64,000 nt of DNA. Source: Chitinophagales bacterium (lineage in GTDB: Bacteria > Bacteroidota > Bacteroidia > Chitinophagales > Chitinophagaceae). The number at the start of each line of letters is the position of its first letter. Position 1 is the first letter of the stretch. The position numbers and the translations under genes were made by a program. The stretch covers positions 124,001-188,000 of the forward strand of contig JAFLBK010000005.1 in assembly GCA_017303335.1 (NCBI GenBank), in the 5' to 3' direction. Positions 19,696 to 28,945 of the stretch are shown here, piece by piece. The notes beneath the pieces were generated by a model. The model was not told the origin of the DNA. It did no database searches and saw nothing but the letters and a program-made list of their open reading frames with translations.

Positions 19696-19757
19696 ATCTT
19701 TCAAGATGCATTAATCCGGGCAGGCCCGTATCCCCCTTCCGGGGGATATTGAAAGAT
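19696..19757. repeat. Nested intercistronic hairpin
   Basis: Outer stem ATCTTTCAA/TTGAAAGAT (19696-19704 and 19749-19757) encloses a second perfect stem, TATCCCCC/GGGGGATA (19729-19736 and 19741-19748), with a TTCC loop. There is no T tract after it on the minus strand, so it is not a typical terminator. It sits in the 88-bp gap between the S74-bearing repeat gene and the T9SS gene, where it could stabilise or process the mRNA. Confidence 0.55.
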
Positions 19758-19758
19758 A

Positions 19759-22700
19759 TTATTTATTCTCTAATTTCTCAAGCCGTTTGATGAGTAATTC
19801 GTTCTGTTTTTTCAGGTCGTCGATCTGTTGCTGTTGCTCCTGGATGGCCTTGGTAAGTACCGGTACCATACCAATGTAGTTAACCGACTTGAACGTAATG
19901 GGTGCGTCATCCGCGTTGGCGCCGGGATGTGATCCCTGTTCCACCAGGTTGGGAAAATATTTCTCCAGGTCCTGGGCAACATAGCCAAACTGTAACTGCT
20001 TGCTGAAATTCATGTAGGGGAACTCTTCGTTCCGGGTATTGTAGCTGTAAACATTCACTTTATTCAACAGTGCAAGCACATTATCGAGTGGATTAAGATC
20101 TTTTTTGAATTTCTGGTCGCTGATCAGTGTCCAGGTTCCGGTATAGCCTCCGCTACCCGAACAGTATACGCCATAATTGTTTGTGGCGCCCGATGCGGTA
20201 CCGTATACACCATAGTTGGTGGTTGCGGCTGCGGAACTGGAACCATACACACCTGTATTGGTGCTGGAGCCGCCTGTAGCTGTAGAAAAGGTTCCGTATG
20301 CCGTAGTGGCATTGGCCGCATTTACTGCCAGGTCGATACCGTAATGCGTACCGGTGTTGGTGGTATTGTTTCGCACATACAAGCCTTTTGTAGGGTTGCC
20401 GTTAGCAGTTGCACGTGCTGTAACCTCTGCTGCAAGAGCCCATTGACCCCGGATATAAGCACCGTATCCCAGACCGGCGGTGGTATTTTCATTTTCGGCA
20501 AGGAGGGCAGCAGTGCCGGCGCCGGTCGTAACCAGGTTTTCTACATACAAAGTAGCACCATTGCTTCCGATAGTAGTTGTATTGTTTCCGCTTATGTAAG
20601 CAGCGTTTCTGGAGGGCGTAATATTGTCAAGTACTTCAAGCTTTGAATTCGCCGGAGTGGTGGTACCGATGCCTACACTGGTACTTGCGGTCGCTCCGTT
20701 AATGCCACTGATACTTCCCAGTACCAGGCTGTTGCTCTGGTTGACCAGTGCATAAGCACCGATGGCAGATGCATTTGTCAGCCCAGCGCCGGTTACATCG
20801 GAGTTATAACCGAGCAAGGTATTGAATGTACCGGTAGTGATGGTATTGCCGGCTGTATGTCCGAGAGCCGTATTGCCATTCCCATTCACATTAAAAAGCG
20901 CCTGGTAACCCAGGGCTGTATTAAAACTTCCGGTCGAATTGCCTTGCATGGCATAGTTACCAACGGCTGTATTGGGTGTTCCGGTATTGTTGAACCACAT
21001 GGCCTTGGTTCCGATGGCCATGTTCTCACTGGCGTTGTTGCCATACATGGCGCTGTCGCCGATGGCGATGTTGTAGCTGTAGGTTCCGCCATTGGCCATG
21101 GCTCTTGTGCCCACGGCCACGTTCCCGTTACCGGTCTGGTTGCCGTAGAGGGCGCCGAGCCCAACACCGGTATTGCTTTTACCACTGGTATTGTAGGTGA
21201 GGGTATATGCTCCGAGGCCGGTATTCTCGATGCCGGTCAGCGTATCGGTAACACCGTATCCGGAGTTTGAGCCTATGAAGGTGTTCTGGTTGCCCGTATT
21301 CCTGAAACCTGCAAAGGAACCGATACTGGTGACTTCATTCATGTAATAGTTACTCGTAGGTGTTCCGTTGTTGTCGCCAGCGGCATAATAACCCATCACG
21401 GTGTTGTATTTACCGCCGATGGCGATCATGGCTCCCCGGCCGATCGAAGTATTGTGGTAGGCCGAGTCGGAGAATTCGATGGTACCCACACCAATGGCGG
21501 TATTTTCGGATCCTGCCTTTACGTAGCGCAGCGAGCGCCAGCCCATGGCCGTGTTATAGGTGCCTGCCGTATCGTAGAACATGGTTTCATACCCCATGGC
21601 CGTATTGTAGTTGTTCTCTTTGTGGTTAAACATGGCATTGGTACCTACGGCTGTGTTTCCACCGCCCGTTTTATTGGAACGAAGCGCACTTGTTCCGATG
21701 GCGGTATTTACCGTACCGCTGAGGTTCTCGTACATGGAAAGATAACCGAGTGAGGTGTTGTATACACCGGAGGTATCATTGCGCAACGCTCCGGCGCCCA
21801 ACGCGGTCTGGCCGTAGTAGCGGGTAAAGCGAAGGGCATCATTACCCACGGCTGTGTTATCGAACGGGTAGTTGAGGCCGGCCGGGTTATAGGCTTCGTA
21901 CATGGCCGCATTGCCGATGGCGGTGTTATTGCCACCTGTTTTGTTCTTGGTAAGCGCATAGCTGCCCACCGCAGTATTGGCTCCACCGGTGGTCACACTG
22001 TCCTGGCTCGAATAACCGATGGCGGTGTTGGGGTAGGTAGCTGTTGTATTGTACAGGGCCCTGCTGCCAACAGCAACATGGAAGCTGCCATTAACATTCT
22101 TGCTTAATGCCATCTGGCCCATAGCGGTATTATCGTTACCTCCATGGTTGCCGGCAAGGGCCGAGTCGCCCACCGCCGTATTGCGGCTGTAGTTATATCC
22201 AACACCTTCCTGACCATACAAAGCGCCATAACCAACGGCGGTGTTTTTTATACCCAGCATATTCGAATAAAGTGCACGTGAGCCGAGGGCCGTATTCTCC
22301 TGACCGCCGGCACCGGCACTGAAATTATTGGCGAACAAAGCACCGTAACCTACCGCGGTGTTGAAATCATTCTTGTTGTAACGTCCGGCATAGCCACCGA
22401 TCAAGGTTGTATAACTGGTGGTGTCACCAGCATATCCGGCGGCATAGCCCATGGTATTGTTGTGGTCGCCTCGTTTGTTTCCGTAATTGGCATACCTGCC
22501 TACTGCGGAATTATAGCTTCCGCTCGAATCCGATTCCAATGCTCCCACACCGAGGGCAGTATTTTCTATTCCGGTCTTATTATTTCGCAAGGTTCTCCAA
22601 CCCACCGCGGTATTGAGTGAGCCGGCTGAGTCGAATTGCATCGCTTCCAGCCCGATCGCTGTATTGTTGCCATTGGTTGTTTTGTGAGAAAATAATGAGT

Positions 22701-23688
22701 ATCTGCCCAGTGCCGTATTACCGCTGCTGCTGTCGCTGGTGAAAAGGCTCTGGTAACCGATTGCAGTGTTACTGGAGCCGGTAATGTTGTTAAACATGGT
22801 ATTGGCACCGATGGCGGTATTGCCGCCGCCGGTAGTATTGACGGTCAGTACATTGGAGCCAACCGATGTGTTACCGCTGCCTGTGGTGGTAACAGCCTGG
22901 TTATAATCGCCGATGGCCACATTGAACGAGGCCGTGCTGTTGGCCAGCGATGCATAACCGATGGCGGTATTTACAAAGCCTGTTTTGTTGCTCCGCAATG
23001 CATGGTTGCCGATGGCGGTATTGCGGTAACCCGTGGTATTGCTGTCGAGCGCATTGTAGGCAATGGCCAGGTTGTCGAAACCTGCATTGCTCATCAGGGC
23101 CCGGTAGCCGATACCCAGCACGCCGCCGGCCGTATTGCCATAGAGGGCGCTGTCGCCAATGGCGATATTATGTGTAGTGCTGTTGTTTTGCAGGGCGCTG
23201 GCGCCGATGCCGATATTATGTCCCAGGGCCGGGTTGGTAAGTCCGGCCTGATAACCGAGATAGGTAGTGGTATCGTTAACCTGTCCGGCGAATATGTTGT
23301 TGTACCGGAGTCGTATTGAGTTGGCATCCGTGGTGCCCAGGAAATTGGTGGCCGGGTTGATGCCAGCGTTACCGGTGGTGAGCCAGCCGGCATTGGCGCT
23401 TGCCGTTGCCAGCCAAAGCCAGCTTGTTCCATCGTAATAATAAAAACCGATACTGTCGGGAGCGTTTTGAAAAACCATCAAGCCGGTGGCCGGCGAGGCG
23501 ATGGCATTCCGTTCGGTTTTGCTCATGCGGGGAATGAGTACGCCCTTGTCGGTACTTTTTACGTCGAGCAGTGAACTGGCGTGGGCCGTACTTCCATCGG
23601 TGTTGATACTTACTGATTGAGCCTGGGCATGGAAAGAGAGGGTGATTGCAACAAAGCTTGCAAGCACGAAGGAAAGCAATTTGGTCAT
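19759..23688 (-). CDS. Giant NTAIG-repeat secreted protein with C-terminal S74 intramolecular chaperone, form 2
   Basis: A 1309-residue protein. Signal peptide (cleavage near FHAQAQ) and head domain match the 1279-residue paralog. The long repeat region is built of NTAIGxxALxxNxTGxx units. Near residue 1040 a VGIGTTTPANSKLEVLDN element ends the repeats; a region rich in TNYGVYG-type motifs follows. The last 120 residues form a peptidase S74 domain: SDQKFKKD begins at residue 1190 (Ser codon 20119-20121), then FGYVAQDLEKYFPNLV and a C-terminal coiled coil (about the last 35 residues, QEQQQQIDDLKKQNELLIKR). In phage tail spikes this domain trimerises the fibre and then cuts itself off next to the Ser of a Ser-Lys dyad. 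Trimerisation and self-release are therefore predicted here, not shown. Confidence 0.8.
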   Translation of the reverse strand: MTKLLSFVLASFVAITLSFHAQAQSVSINTDGSTAHASSLLDVKSTDKGVLIPRMSKTERNAIASPATGLMVFQNAPDSIGFYYYDGTSWLWLATASANAGWLTTGNAGINPATNFLGTTDANSIRLRYNNIFAGQVNDTTTYLGYQAGLTNPALGHNIGIGASALQNNSTTHNIAIGDSALYGNTAGGVLGIGYRALMSNAGFDNLAIAYNALDSNTTGYRNTAIGNHALRSNKTGFVNTAIGYASLANSTASFNVAIGDYNQAVTTTGSGNTSVGSNVLTVNTTGGGNTAIGANTMFNNITGSSNTAIGYQSLFTSDSSSGNTALGRYSLFSHKTTNGNNTAIGLEAMQFDSAGSLNTAVGWRTLRNNKTGIENTALGVGALESDSSGSYNSAVGRYANYGNKRGDHNNTMGYAAGYAGDTTSYTTLIGGYAGRYNKNDFNTAVGYGALFANNFSAGAGGQENTALGSRALYSNMLGIKNTAVGYGALYGQEGVGYNYSRNTAVGDSALAGNHGGNDNTAMGQMALSKNVNGSFHVAVGSRALYNTTATYPNTAIGYSSQDSVTTGGANTAVGSYALTKNKTGGNNTAIGNAAMYEAYNPAGLNYPFDNTAVGNDALRFTRYYGQTALGAGALRNDTSGVYNTSLGYLSMYENLSGTVNTAIGTSALRSNKTGGGNTAVGTNAMFNHKENNYNTAMGYETMFYDTAGTYNTAMGWRSLRYVKAGSENTAIGVGTIEFSDSAYHNTSIGRGAMIAIGGKYNTVMGYYAAGDNNGTPTSNYYMNEVTSIGSFAGFRNTGNQNTFIGSNSGYGVTDTLTGIENTGLGAYTLTYNTSGKSNTGVGLGALYGNQTGNGNVAVGTRAMANGGTYSYNIAIGDSAMYGNNASENMAIGTKAMWFNNTGTPNTAVGNYAMQGNSTGSFNTALGYQALFNVNGNGNTALGHTAGNTITTGTFNTLLGYNSDVTGAGLTNASAIGAYALVNQSNSLVLGSISGINGATASTSVGIGTTTPANSKLEVLDNITPSRNAAYISGNNTTTIGSNGATLYVENLVTTGAGTAALLAENENTTAGLGYGAYIRGQWALAAEVTARATANGNPTKGLYVRNNTTNTGTHYGIDLAVNAANATTAYGTFSTATGGSSTNTGVYGSSSAAATTNYGVYGTASGATNNYGVYCSGSGGYTGTWTLISDQKFKKDLNPLDNVLALLNKVNVYSYNTRNEEFPYMNFSKQLQFGYVAQDLEKYFPNLVEQGSHPGANADDAPITFKSVNYIGMVPVLTKAIQEQQQQIDDLKKQNELLIKRLEKLENK

Positions 23689-23988
23689 GGTAATGCGAAT
23701 GCGGGTTGTTAATGAAATCGTTACAGCTTTCCGCAGGTATTGGGATCTCGTTTGCTGAGTAGGGGGTTTTGTCAGGTACTTACCGGGCGTAATATTAGTA
23801 ATTTTTCTACCCTTGTGTAGAATCGCCGATGATTAAGTTATCAACGAATCTGGAAAACTCGGGCGAGCTAATTACTTGATTTCTACTTCTCCGGAAGTGG
23901 CCGCAAAGCTAAGGGCTGCTCCGAAATGCGGCAATACCATAAAGTGGTAGGTGTATAAGCCAGCAGTTGAAAAAAGGGGCTGAGGAGC
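23689..23988. other. Intergenic region, nothing recognised
   Basis: A 300-bp gap between two minus-strand NTAIG-repeat genes. It presumably carries the promoter for the 1309-residue gene. I see no TAnnTTTG element, terminator, RNA motif or coding frame; the short open frames here only extend antisense noise from the neighbouring gene. Confidence 0.4.
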
Positions 23989-26289
23989 TTATTGCAATAC
24001 CGAAACAACATAATTGACCGCGGCCGGGTCGATGGCGGAACCGGTTTCGTTGCGGAAACGGATCTTAACCGTGTTGGCTGCCGAAACCCGGGCCCAGGCA
24101 ATGACCAATCCGGATTCAATGTCGGCGGCTGGGGAAACAAAAACGGAACTGGCGGTGGTGCTGGCACCGGTTACGGTAACGGTGATATCGGATTCACTGT
24201 TGGCAGCGATCGAAGGCAAATTGATCGACGCGGTGGTTCTCAGGAGTGCGGTATGGACAACCCCCGCTGCGCCCAGCTTAAAATCGCCGTTCACATCCAG
24301 GGTCGCTGCCGGTGCGGTGGTGGCGATACCTGTTTTACCATCATTCCTGATGGTTAGCCTCGCTGCATAGCCGCCTGCGGTATTCATGGTATTGAAGTGT
24401 AGCCTGGTTGGCACAATACCGGCAGCAATGGCGCCATCGGCAAAAATGTCGAGTCCGGCAGATAAGATATAACTGGCGCCATCATAGTTCATGGTACTGA
24501 GGGCCGCTAAATAATCCCCGTTGTTTACGGTTACCGGGGCTGCCAATGTTCCCCGGGCATGCTGGAACACAAGGCCCGGTGCATAGCCTGCGCTGGTTGC
24601 CGCATTCCGGATCAGCAGGTCGGTGGGAGCGCCAAAGCCTTCGGAAGCGATCTCTACTTTTGCGAATCCATAGGTAGAGTTAGGTGTGATGGTGCCGAAC
24701 CCCAGTGTCTTAGTGCTGAAATCGCCATAAATGAGTGGCGGGTTTGTATTATTATTGGCGATGTATAATTTGTTATTACCGGTTTCATTGTAGCCAGCCT
24801 GCAAACCCAGAAATACATTGCCGCTGCCTGTTGCCAGAAAGCCAGCCTGCAAACCTAAAGCCGTATTGTTAGAACCGGTAACATTGGAGTTAAGCGCCTG
24901 TTGTCCGAAGGCTGTATTGTTATTACCGGTTGTATTGGTAGTAAGGGCATTAACGCCGGCAGCCGTATTAAATATCCCTTCCGTATTAGCATACAATGCA
25001 TTCACGCCGGTTGCTGTATTATTAATCCCGGTTGTATTGGAATTAAGGGCCCGCATGCCGGTTGCTGTGTTTTGCGAGCCGGTGGTATTTAATCTGAGAG
25101 CGTCCATACCGGTTGCTGTATTACTGGAGCCACTGGTGTTGTAAAACAACGCTGCCAGGCCGGTTGCGGTATTAAAGAAGCCATCAATATTGGAGTTAAG
25201 TGCCTGCATACCCATGGCCGTATTGTTATAACCCGTGGTATTCGACGAAAGTGCTGCCACACCTGTAGCTGTGTTAAATGTACCAGAGGTATTGGCGGTG
25301 AGCGCCTGAACACCGGTTGCTGTATTATTATACCCGGTTGTATTTGCTTTCATCGCATCCATGCCACTGGCGGTGTTGTTATACCCGGTGGTATTATTTT
25401 GAAGAGCCAGGTAGCCGAGTCCGGTATTAGCAGAACCAGAACTGTTATTAAGCAGGGCCTGGTAACCGATTGCAGAATTATACAATCCCGTATTAGCCGC
25501 AGGCGTTGCCGATCCTTTTAATGCTTCAAAACCTACAGCAACATTATTATTGGTGAATGGAGTGCTGGTATTATTGGCATACAGCATGGATTGGTATCCA
25601 ATGGCTGTTGCATTGCTTCCGGCCACATTGTTGTACATGGAATAAAAGCCATAGGCGGTATTGTTGCTTCCGGTATTTAAGATCATACTCGCATATCCTG
25701 CCGCGGTGTTTTGTCCTCCTGAGATATTATCCCTGGAAGCAAGGTACCCAACAGCCGTATTGTTATTACCGGATTGGTTGGCTAATAATGATTGGTAACC
25801 CATTGCTGTATTGCCCGCCCCGGCTGTATTGGCATTCGCTGCCTGGTAACCAAAAAAACTATTGCCCGAAACCTGATCAATCCTCCCTGCTTTTTGATTA
25901 TTTACCCTGAAGTTTAATGGTATATTGTCGGTGGTGCCGATAAAATGCGATCCATCAATCGTACCGCTATTGCCGCCTGTTCTCCAGGCCAGCAGGTCTG
26001 CATTGGAATTGGAAATAACCGGGCTCCATCGTGTACCGTCATAATAATGGAAACCGATGCTGTCGGGACCGTTTTGATAGATAAGCAAACCCGCAGCCGG
26101 CGATGCGATGGCATTTCGTTCGGTACGGCTCATGCGGGGTACCAACAAGCCTTTCTGGGTACTTTTTACATCCAGCAGTGCGCTGGCATTCGCCGAACTG
26201 CCATCTGTATTGATGGCCAGGGATTGCGCTGCTGAACGGGTATTGAAGAAAACGGAAAATACAAGAAGGGAAAGCAGGTATCGCTTCAT
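23989..26289 (-). CDS. NTAxG-repeat secreted protein (adhesin-like), form 3
   Basis: A 766-residue protein with signal peptide MKRYLLSLLVFSVFFNTRSA (cleavage after AAQ) and the shared head (INTDGSSANASALLDVKS, LLVPRMSRTERNAI, GFHYYDGTRW). The repeat region, about residues 150-490, is the most regular of the three paralogs: a 17-residue unit NTATGxxALxxNTTGxx, that is 51 bp in the DNA, repeated almost without indels. After ETGNNKLYIANNNT comes a domain carrying DLLIRNAATSAGYAPGLVFQ and then KTGIATTAPAATLDVNGDF. The C-terminal beta domain is shared with the 1279-residue paralog. It has neither a T9SS domain nor S74. It starts 74 bp from the end of glyA, on the same strand. Confidence 0.75.
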   Translation of the reverse strand: MKRYLLSLLVFSVFFNTRSAAQSLAINTDGSSANASALLDVKSTQKGLLVPRMSRTERNAIASPAAGLLIYQNGPDSIGFHYYDGTRWSPVISNSNADLLAWRTGGNSGTIDGSHFIGTTDNIPLNFRVNNQKAGRIDQVSGNSFFGYQAANANTAGAGNTAMGYQSLLANQSGNNNTAVGYLASRDNISGGQNTAAGYASMILNTGSNNTAYGFYSMYNNVAGSNATAIGYQSMLYANNTSTPFTNNNVAVGFEALKGSATPAANTGLYNSAIGYQALLNNSSGSANTGLGYLALQNNTTGYNNTASGMDAMKANTTGYNNTATGVQALTANTSGTFNTATGVAALSSNTTGYNNTAMGMQALNSNIDGFFNTATGLAALFYNTSGSSNTATGMDALRLNTTGSQNTATGMRALNSNTTGINNTATGVNALYANTEGIFNTAAGVNALTTNTTGNNNTAFGQQALNSNVTGSNNTALGLQAGFLATGSGNVFLGLQAGYNETGNNKLYIANNNTNPPLIYGDFSTKTLGFGTITPNSTYGFAKVEIASEGFGAPTDLLIRNAATSAGYAPGLVFQHARGTLAAPVTVNNGDYLAALSTMNYDGASYILSAGLDIFADGAIAAGIVPTRLHFNTMNTAGGYAARLTIRNDGKTGIATTAPAATLDVNGDFKLGAAGVVHTALLRTTASINLPSIAANSESDITVTVTGASTTASSVFVSPAADIESGLVIAWARVSAANTVKIRFRNETGSAIDPAAVNYVVSVLQ

Positions 26290-26363
26290 ACTAGTAGTTT
26301 GTATATACGAAGAAAATAAAAATACCTGGTTTAGCCAGCTATAAATTCCATCGGAAGGAAAAC

Positions 26364-27641
26364 TTATCCTAGTTCCGGGTACAGCGGGAATTGCTGCATG
26401 AACGCTTTCACGTCTTCTTTCACCGAAGCGATCACAGCTTCGTCATCGGCATGCATCAGCACCTTGTCGATGAATCCAACTACATCTTGCATGTGCGCTT
26501 TCTGCATGCCCCGGGTGGTAATGGCCGGAACACCCACGCGGATGCCAGAGGTGACGAAAGGAGATTTGTCGTCGAACGGAACGGCATTTTTGTTTAAGGT
26601 GATGTGCGCCTTGTCGAGTGTTTCCTGCGCTTTTTTACCGGTTAGGTTCTTATTGCGGAGATCGATCAGCATGAGGTGATTGTCGGTGCCATTGCTGATG
26701 AGGTTGTACCCAAGATCAACAAAGGCTTTTGCCATGGCCTGTGCATTGCTGATCACCTGTTTGCCGTAGGCTTTGAAATCTTCTGAAAGGATCTCGCCGA
26801 AGGCAACGGCTTTTGCCGCGATCACATGTTCCAGCGGTCCGCCCTGTGAGCCTGGGAACACGGCCAGGTCGAGCAGCGAACTCATGGTGCGCAGGTTGCC
26901 TTTGGGATCTTTGATGCCCCAGGGATTTTCGAAATCGTGGCGCAGCATGATGATGCCGCCGCGTGGGCCACGCAGCGTCTTATGTGTGGTGGAAGAAACA
27001 ATATGGCAATGATCGAAGGGATCATTCAGCAAACCGGTGGCGATGAGCCCGGCGGGATGTGCGATGTCGGCAAAAACGATGGCCCCGATTTCATCGGCGA
27101 CGGCACGGATACGTTTGTAGTCCCAGTCGCGGCTATAGGCAGAAGCGCCGCAGATGATCATCTTGGGTTTTTCGCTTCTCGCTTTCGCTTCCAGTTGTTC
27201 ATAATCCACGATGCCTTCTTTTGTTACGCCATAATGAATGGCCTGGTAGGTTTTGCCGCTGAAATTGGCCGGACTGCCATGCGTCAGGTGGCCACCCATG
27301 CTCAGGTCGAGGCCCATGAATTTTTCACCGGGTTTCATCACTGCCAGGAAAACGGCCGCGTTGGCGGAGGCGCCGCTGTGCGGTTGTACGTTGGCCCAGG
27401 AGCAGTTGAATACTTTTTTCAGCCGGTCGATGGCGAGATTCTCGATCTCATCCACCACTTCACAACCACCGTAATATCGTTTGCCCGGGTATCCTTCCGC
27501 GTATTTGTTGGTAGGCACGGTTCCCATCGCCTGCATCACCTGTAAACTGGTGAAGTTTTCCGAAGCGATCAGTTCGATACCATGGCGCTGGCGCTGTAAT
27601 TCTCTGTTGATGAGGTCGAAAACCCGGCTGTCTTTCTGCAT
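26364..27641 (-). CDS. glyA: Serine hydroxymethyltransferase
   Basis: A 425-residue PLP enzyme that interconverts serine and glycine with tetrahydrofolate, the main source of one-carbon units. Family blocks are clear: IELIASENFTSLQVMQAMG, TNKYAEGYPGKRYYGGCEVVD, LTHGSPANFSGKTYQ, and the PLP-lysine motif THKTLRGPRGG with the lysine at residue 221. Length matches the family. I start at ATG 27641 (MQKDSRVFDLIN); the frame can be extended to 27683, but the extension is not conserved-looking and overlaps a TATATTTG promoter element. Confidence 0.97.
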   Translation of the reverse strand: MQKDSRVFDLINRELQRQRHGIELIASENFTSLQVMQAMGTVPTNKYAEGYPGKRYYGGCEVVDEIENLAIDRLKKVFNCSWANVQPHSGASANAAVFLAVMKPGEKFMGLDLSMGGHLTHGSPANFSGKTYQAIHYGVTKEGIVDYEQLEAKARSEKPKMIICGASAYSRDWDYKRIRAVADEIGAIVFADIAHPAGLIATGLLNDPFDHCHIVSSTTHKTLRGPRGGIIMLRHDFENPWGIKDPKGNLRTMSSLLDLAVFPGSQGGPLEHVIAAKAVAFGEILSEDFKAYGKQVISNAQAMAKAFVDLGYNLISNGTDNHLMLIDLRNKNLTGKKAQETLDKAHITLNKNAVPFDDKSPFVTSGIRVGVPAITTRGMQKAHMQDVVGFIDKVLMHADDEAVIASVKEDVKAFMQQFPLYPELG

Positions 27642-27657
27642 AATTAAATTTGAGGCA

Positions 27658-27665
27658 CAAATATA
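27658..27665 (-). promoter_or_regulatory. Bacteroidota -7 promoter element of glyA
   Basis: Minus-strand TATATTTG, a full match to TAnnTTTG, about 17 bases before the chosen glyA start. No clear -33 TTG at 20 bases. Confidence 0.55.
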
Positions 27666-27810
27666 CGCAGTGGAGCAATTCATCTGCGAAGGAAGTAAAG
27701 AACAGTCTACGTGTTGTTTTTACACAAAATTCACTACTTTCACAGCCGTTTCAAGCATGGAGAATACATTGTAAACTAAATTCACTGCTCCGGCAGTTTA
27801 GTTTTATCGA

Positions 27811-28818
27811 ATGAAGGCAATAATCCCGGTTGCAGGCGCTGGCACCAAGCTTCGCCCGCATACATATACACAACCCAAGGCCCTGATCCCGCTGGCCGGC
27901 AAAACCATTCTCAGTATCATCGTTGATCAGTTGCACGAAGCCGGTATCCGTGATTTTATTTTCATCATCGGCTACCTCGGCGAAAAGATCCAGGATTACG
28001 TAAAGGAAAAATACCCCGATCTTAACTGCCATTTTGTGCAGCAAAGCGAACGCTTCGGTATCGGTCATGCCATCAACCTCACCAAAACACTCGTGGGCGA
28101 CGACCAGGTGCTGATCGTATTGGGTGATACCATCGCTGAATACGACGTAAAGGAAGTGATCAATAGTCCGCAATCCATGCTGGGCATCAAGAAAGTGGAT
28201 GATCCGCGTAATTTCGGCGTGGCCGAAGTGGAGGAAGACGGAAGCGTGAGCCGGGTGGTGGAAAAGCCCGCGATTCCCAAAAGCAATATGGCGCTGGTAG
28301 GCGTTTACAAGATCCGGGAAACCGGCATACTCTTTACCTGCCTCGAAAAGATCGTGGCGGGCGGCGCCAAGAGTTATGGCGAATTCAACCTCACCGATGC
28401 CCTGCAGTGTATGATCGAAACCGGCGCCAGGTTTCAGTCATTCAAAGTGCAGAACTGGTTCGATTGCGGCCGCAAGGAAACCCTGCTGGAATCAAACGCC
28501 ACCCTGCTCAAGAAATTCGGCGGTAATACCTTTGAAGCGAACCCCTATGAAAATACGATCATCATCCCGCCGGTAAATATTGCCGAAGGCTGCGATATCC
28601 GCAATTCGGTCATCGGTCCCAATGTGGCTATCGGCGAACACGCCTCCCTGAACCATGCCATCATCAAGGATTCGATCATCGGCGCTTATTCCAATCTCTA
28701 CGAGATCGTACTCAGCAATTCCCTTATCGGCAGCGATGCCGAAGTGAAAGGTGTGAACCGCAGCCTCAACATCGGCGACAATACCGCCATCGACCTCAGC
28801 GGCGGTACCCGTTCCTGA
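27811..28818 (+). CDS. Sugar-1-phosphate nucleotidyltransferase with left-handed beta-helix tail
   Basis: A 335-residue RmlA/GlmU-type nucleotidyltransferase that would join a sugar-1-phosphate to a nucleotide. The N-terminal loop reads AGAGTKLRPHTYTQPKALIP, in place of the usual GGxGTRLxPxTxxxPKxLxP. It is followed by VLIVLGDTIAEYD (metal-binding Asp region), FGVAEVEEDGSVSRVVEKP and WFDCGRKETLLESN. From about residue 245 hexapeptide-like repeats (GCDIRNSVIGPNVAIGEHA, IKDSIIGAYSNL) suggest a beta-helix. The sugar cannot be told from sequence; glucose-1-phosphate thymidylyl- or uridylyltransferase activity is the likeliest. It is divergent from glyA and close to a polysaccharide export pair, so a role in cell-surface glycan supply is plausible. 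Confidence 0.85.
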   Translation: MKAIIPVAGAGTKLRPHTYTQPKALIPLAGKTILSIIVDQLHEAGIRDFIFIIGYLGEKIQDYVKEKYPDLNCHFVQQSERFGIGHAINLTKTLVGDDQVLIVLGDTIAEYDVKEVINSPQSMLGIKKVDDPRNFGVAEVEEDGSVSRVVEKPAIPKSNMALVGVYKIRETGILFTCLEKIVAGGAKSYGEFNLTDALQCMIETGARFQSFKVQNWFDCGRKETLLESNATLLKKFGGNTFEANPYENTIIIPPVNIAEGCDIRNSVIGPNVAIGEHASLNHAIIKDSIIGAYSNLYEIVLSNSLIGSDAEVKGVNRSLNIGDNTAIDLSGGTRS

Positions 28819-28945
28819 TTTTTCCCCGTGCCGGAAGCGCCAAAAAATGCCTGGAAAATGAAATAAAATCACTTACTTTGCGTTTCAAAGTACTTTTAAT
28901 ATCCTATTTTATTTTGCCGATATTTGAAAAAACGAACTGACTGAG

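Noticed and set aside
13843..26289. DNA repeats as satellite or recombination arrays
   Set aside because: The periodicity follows the 16-17-residue protein repeat and codons differ between most units, so coding selection explains it, except for the very regular stretch reported separately.
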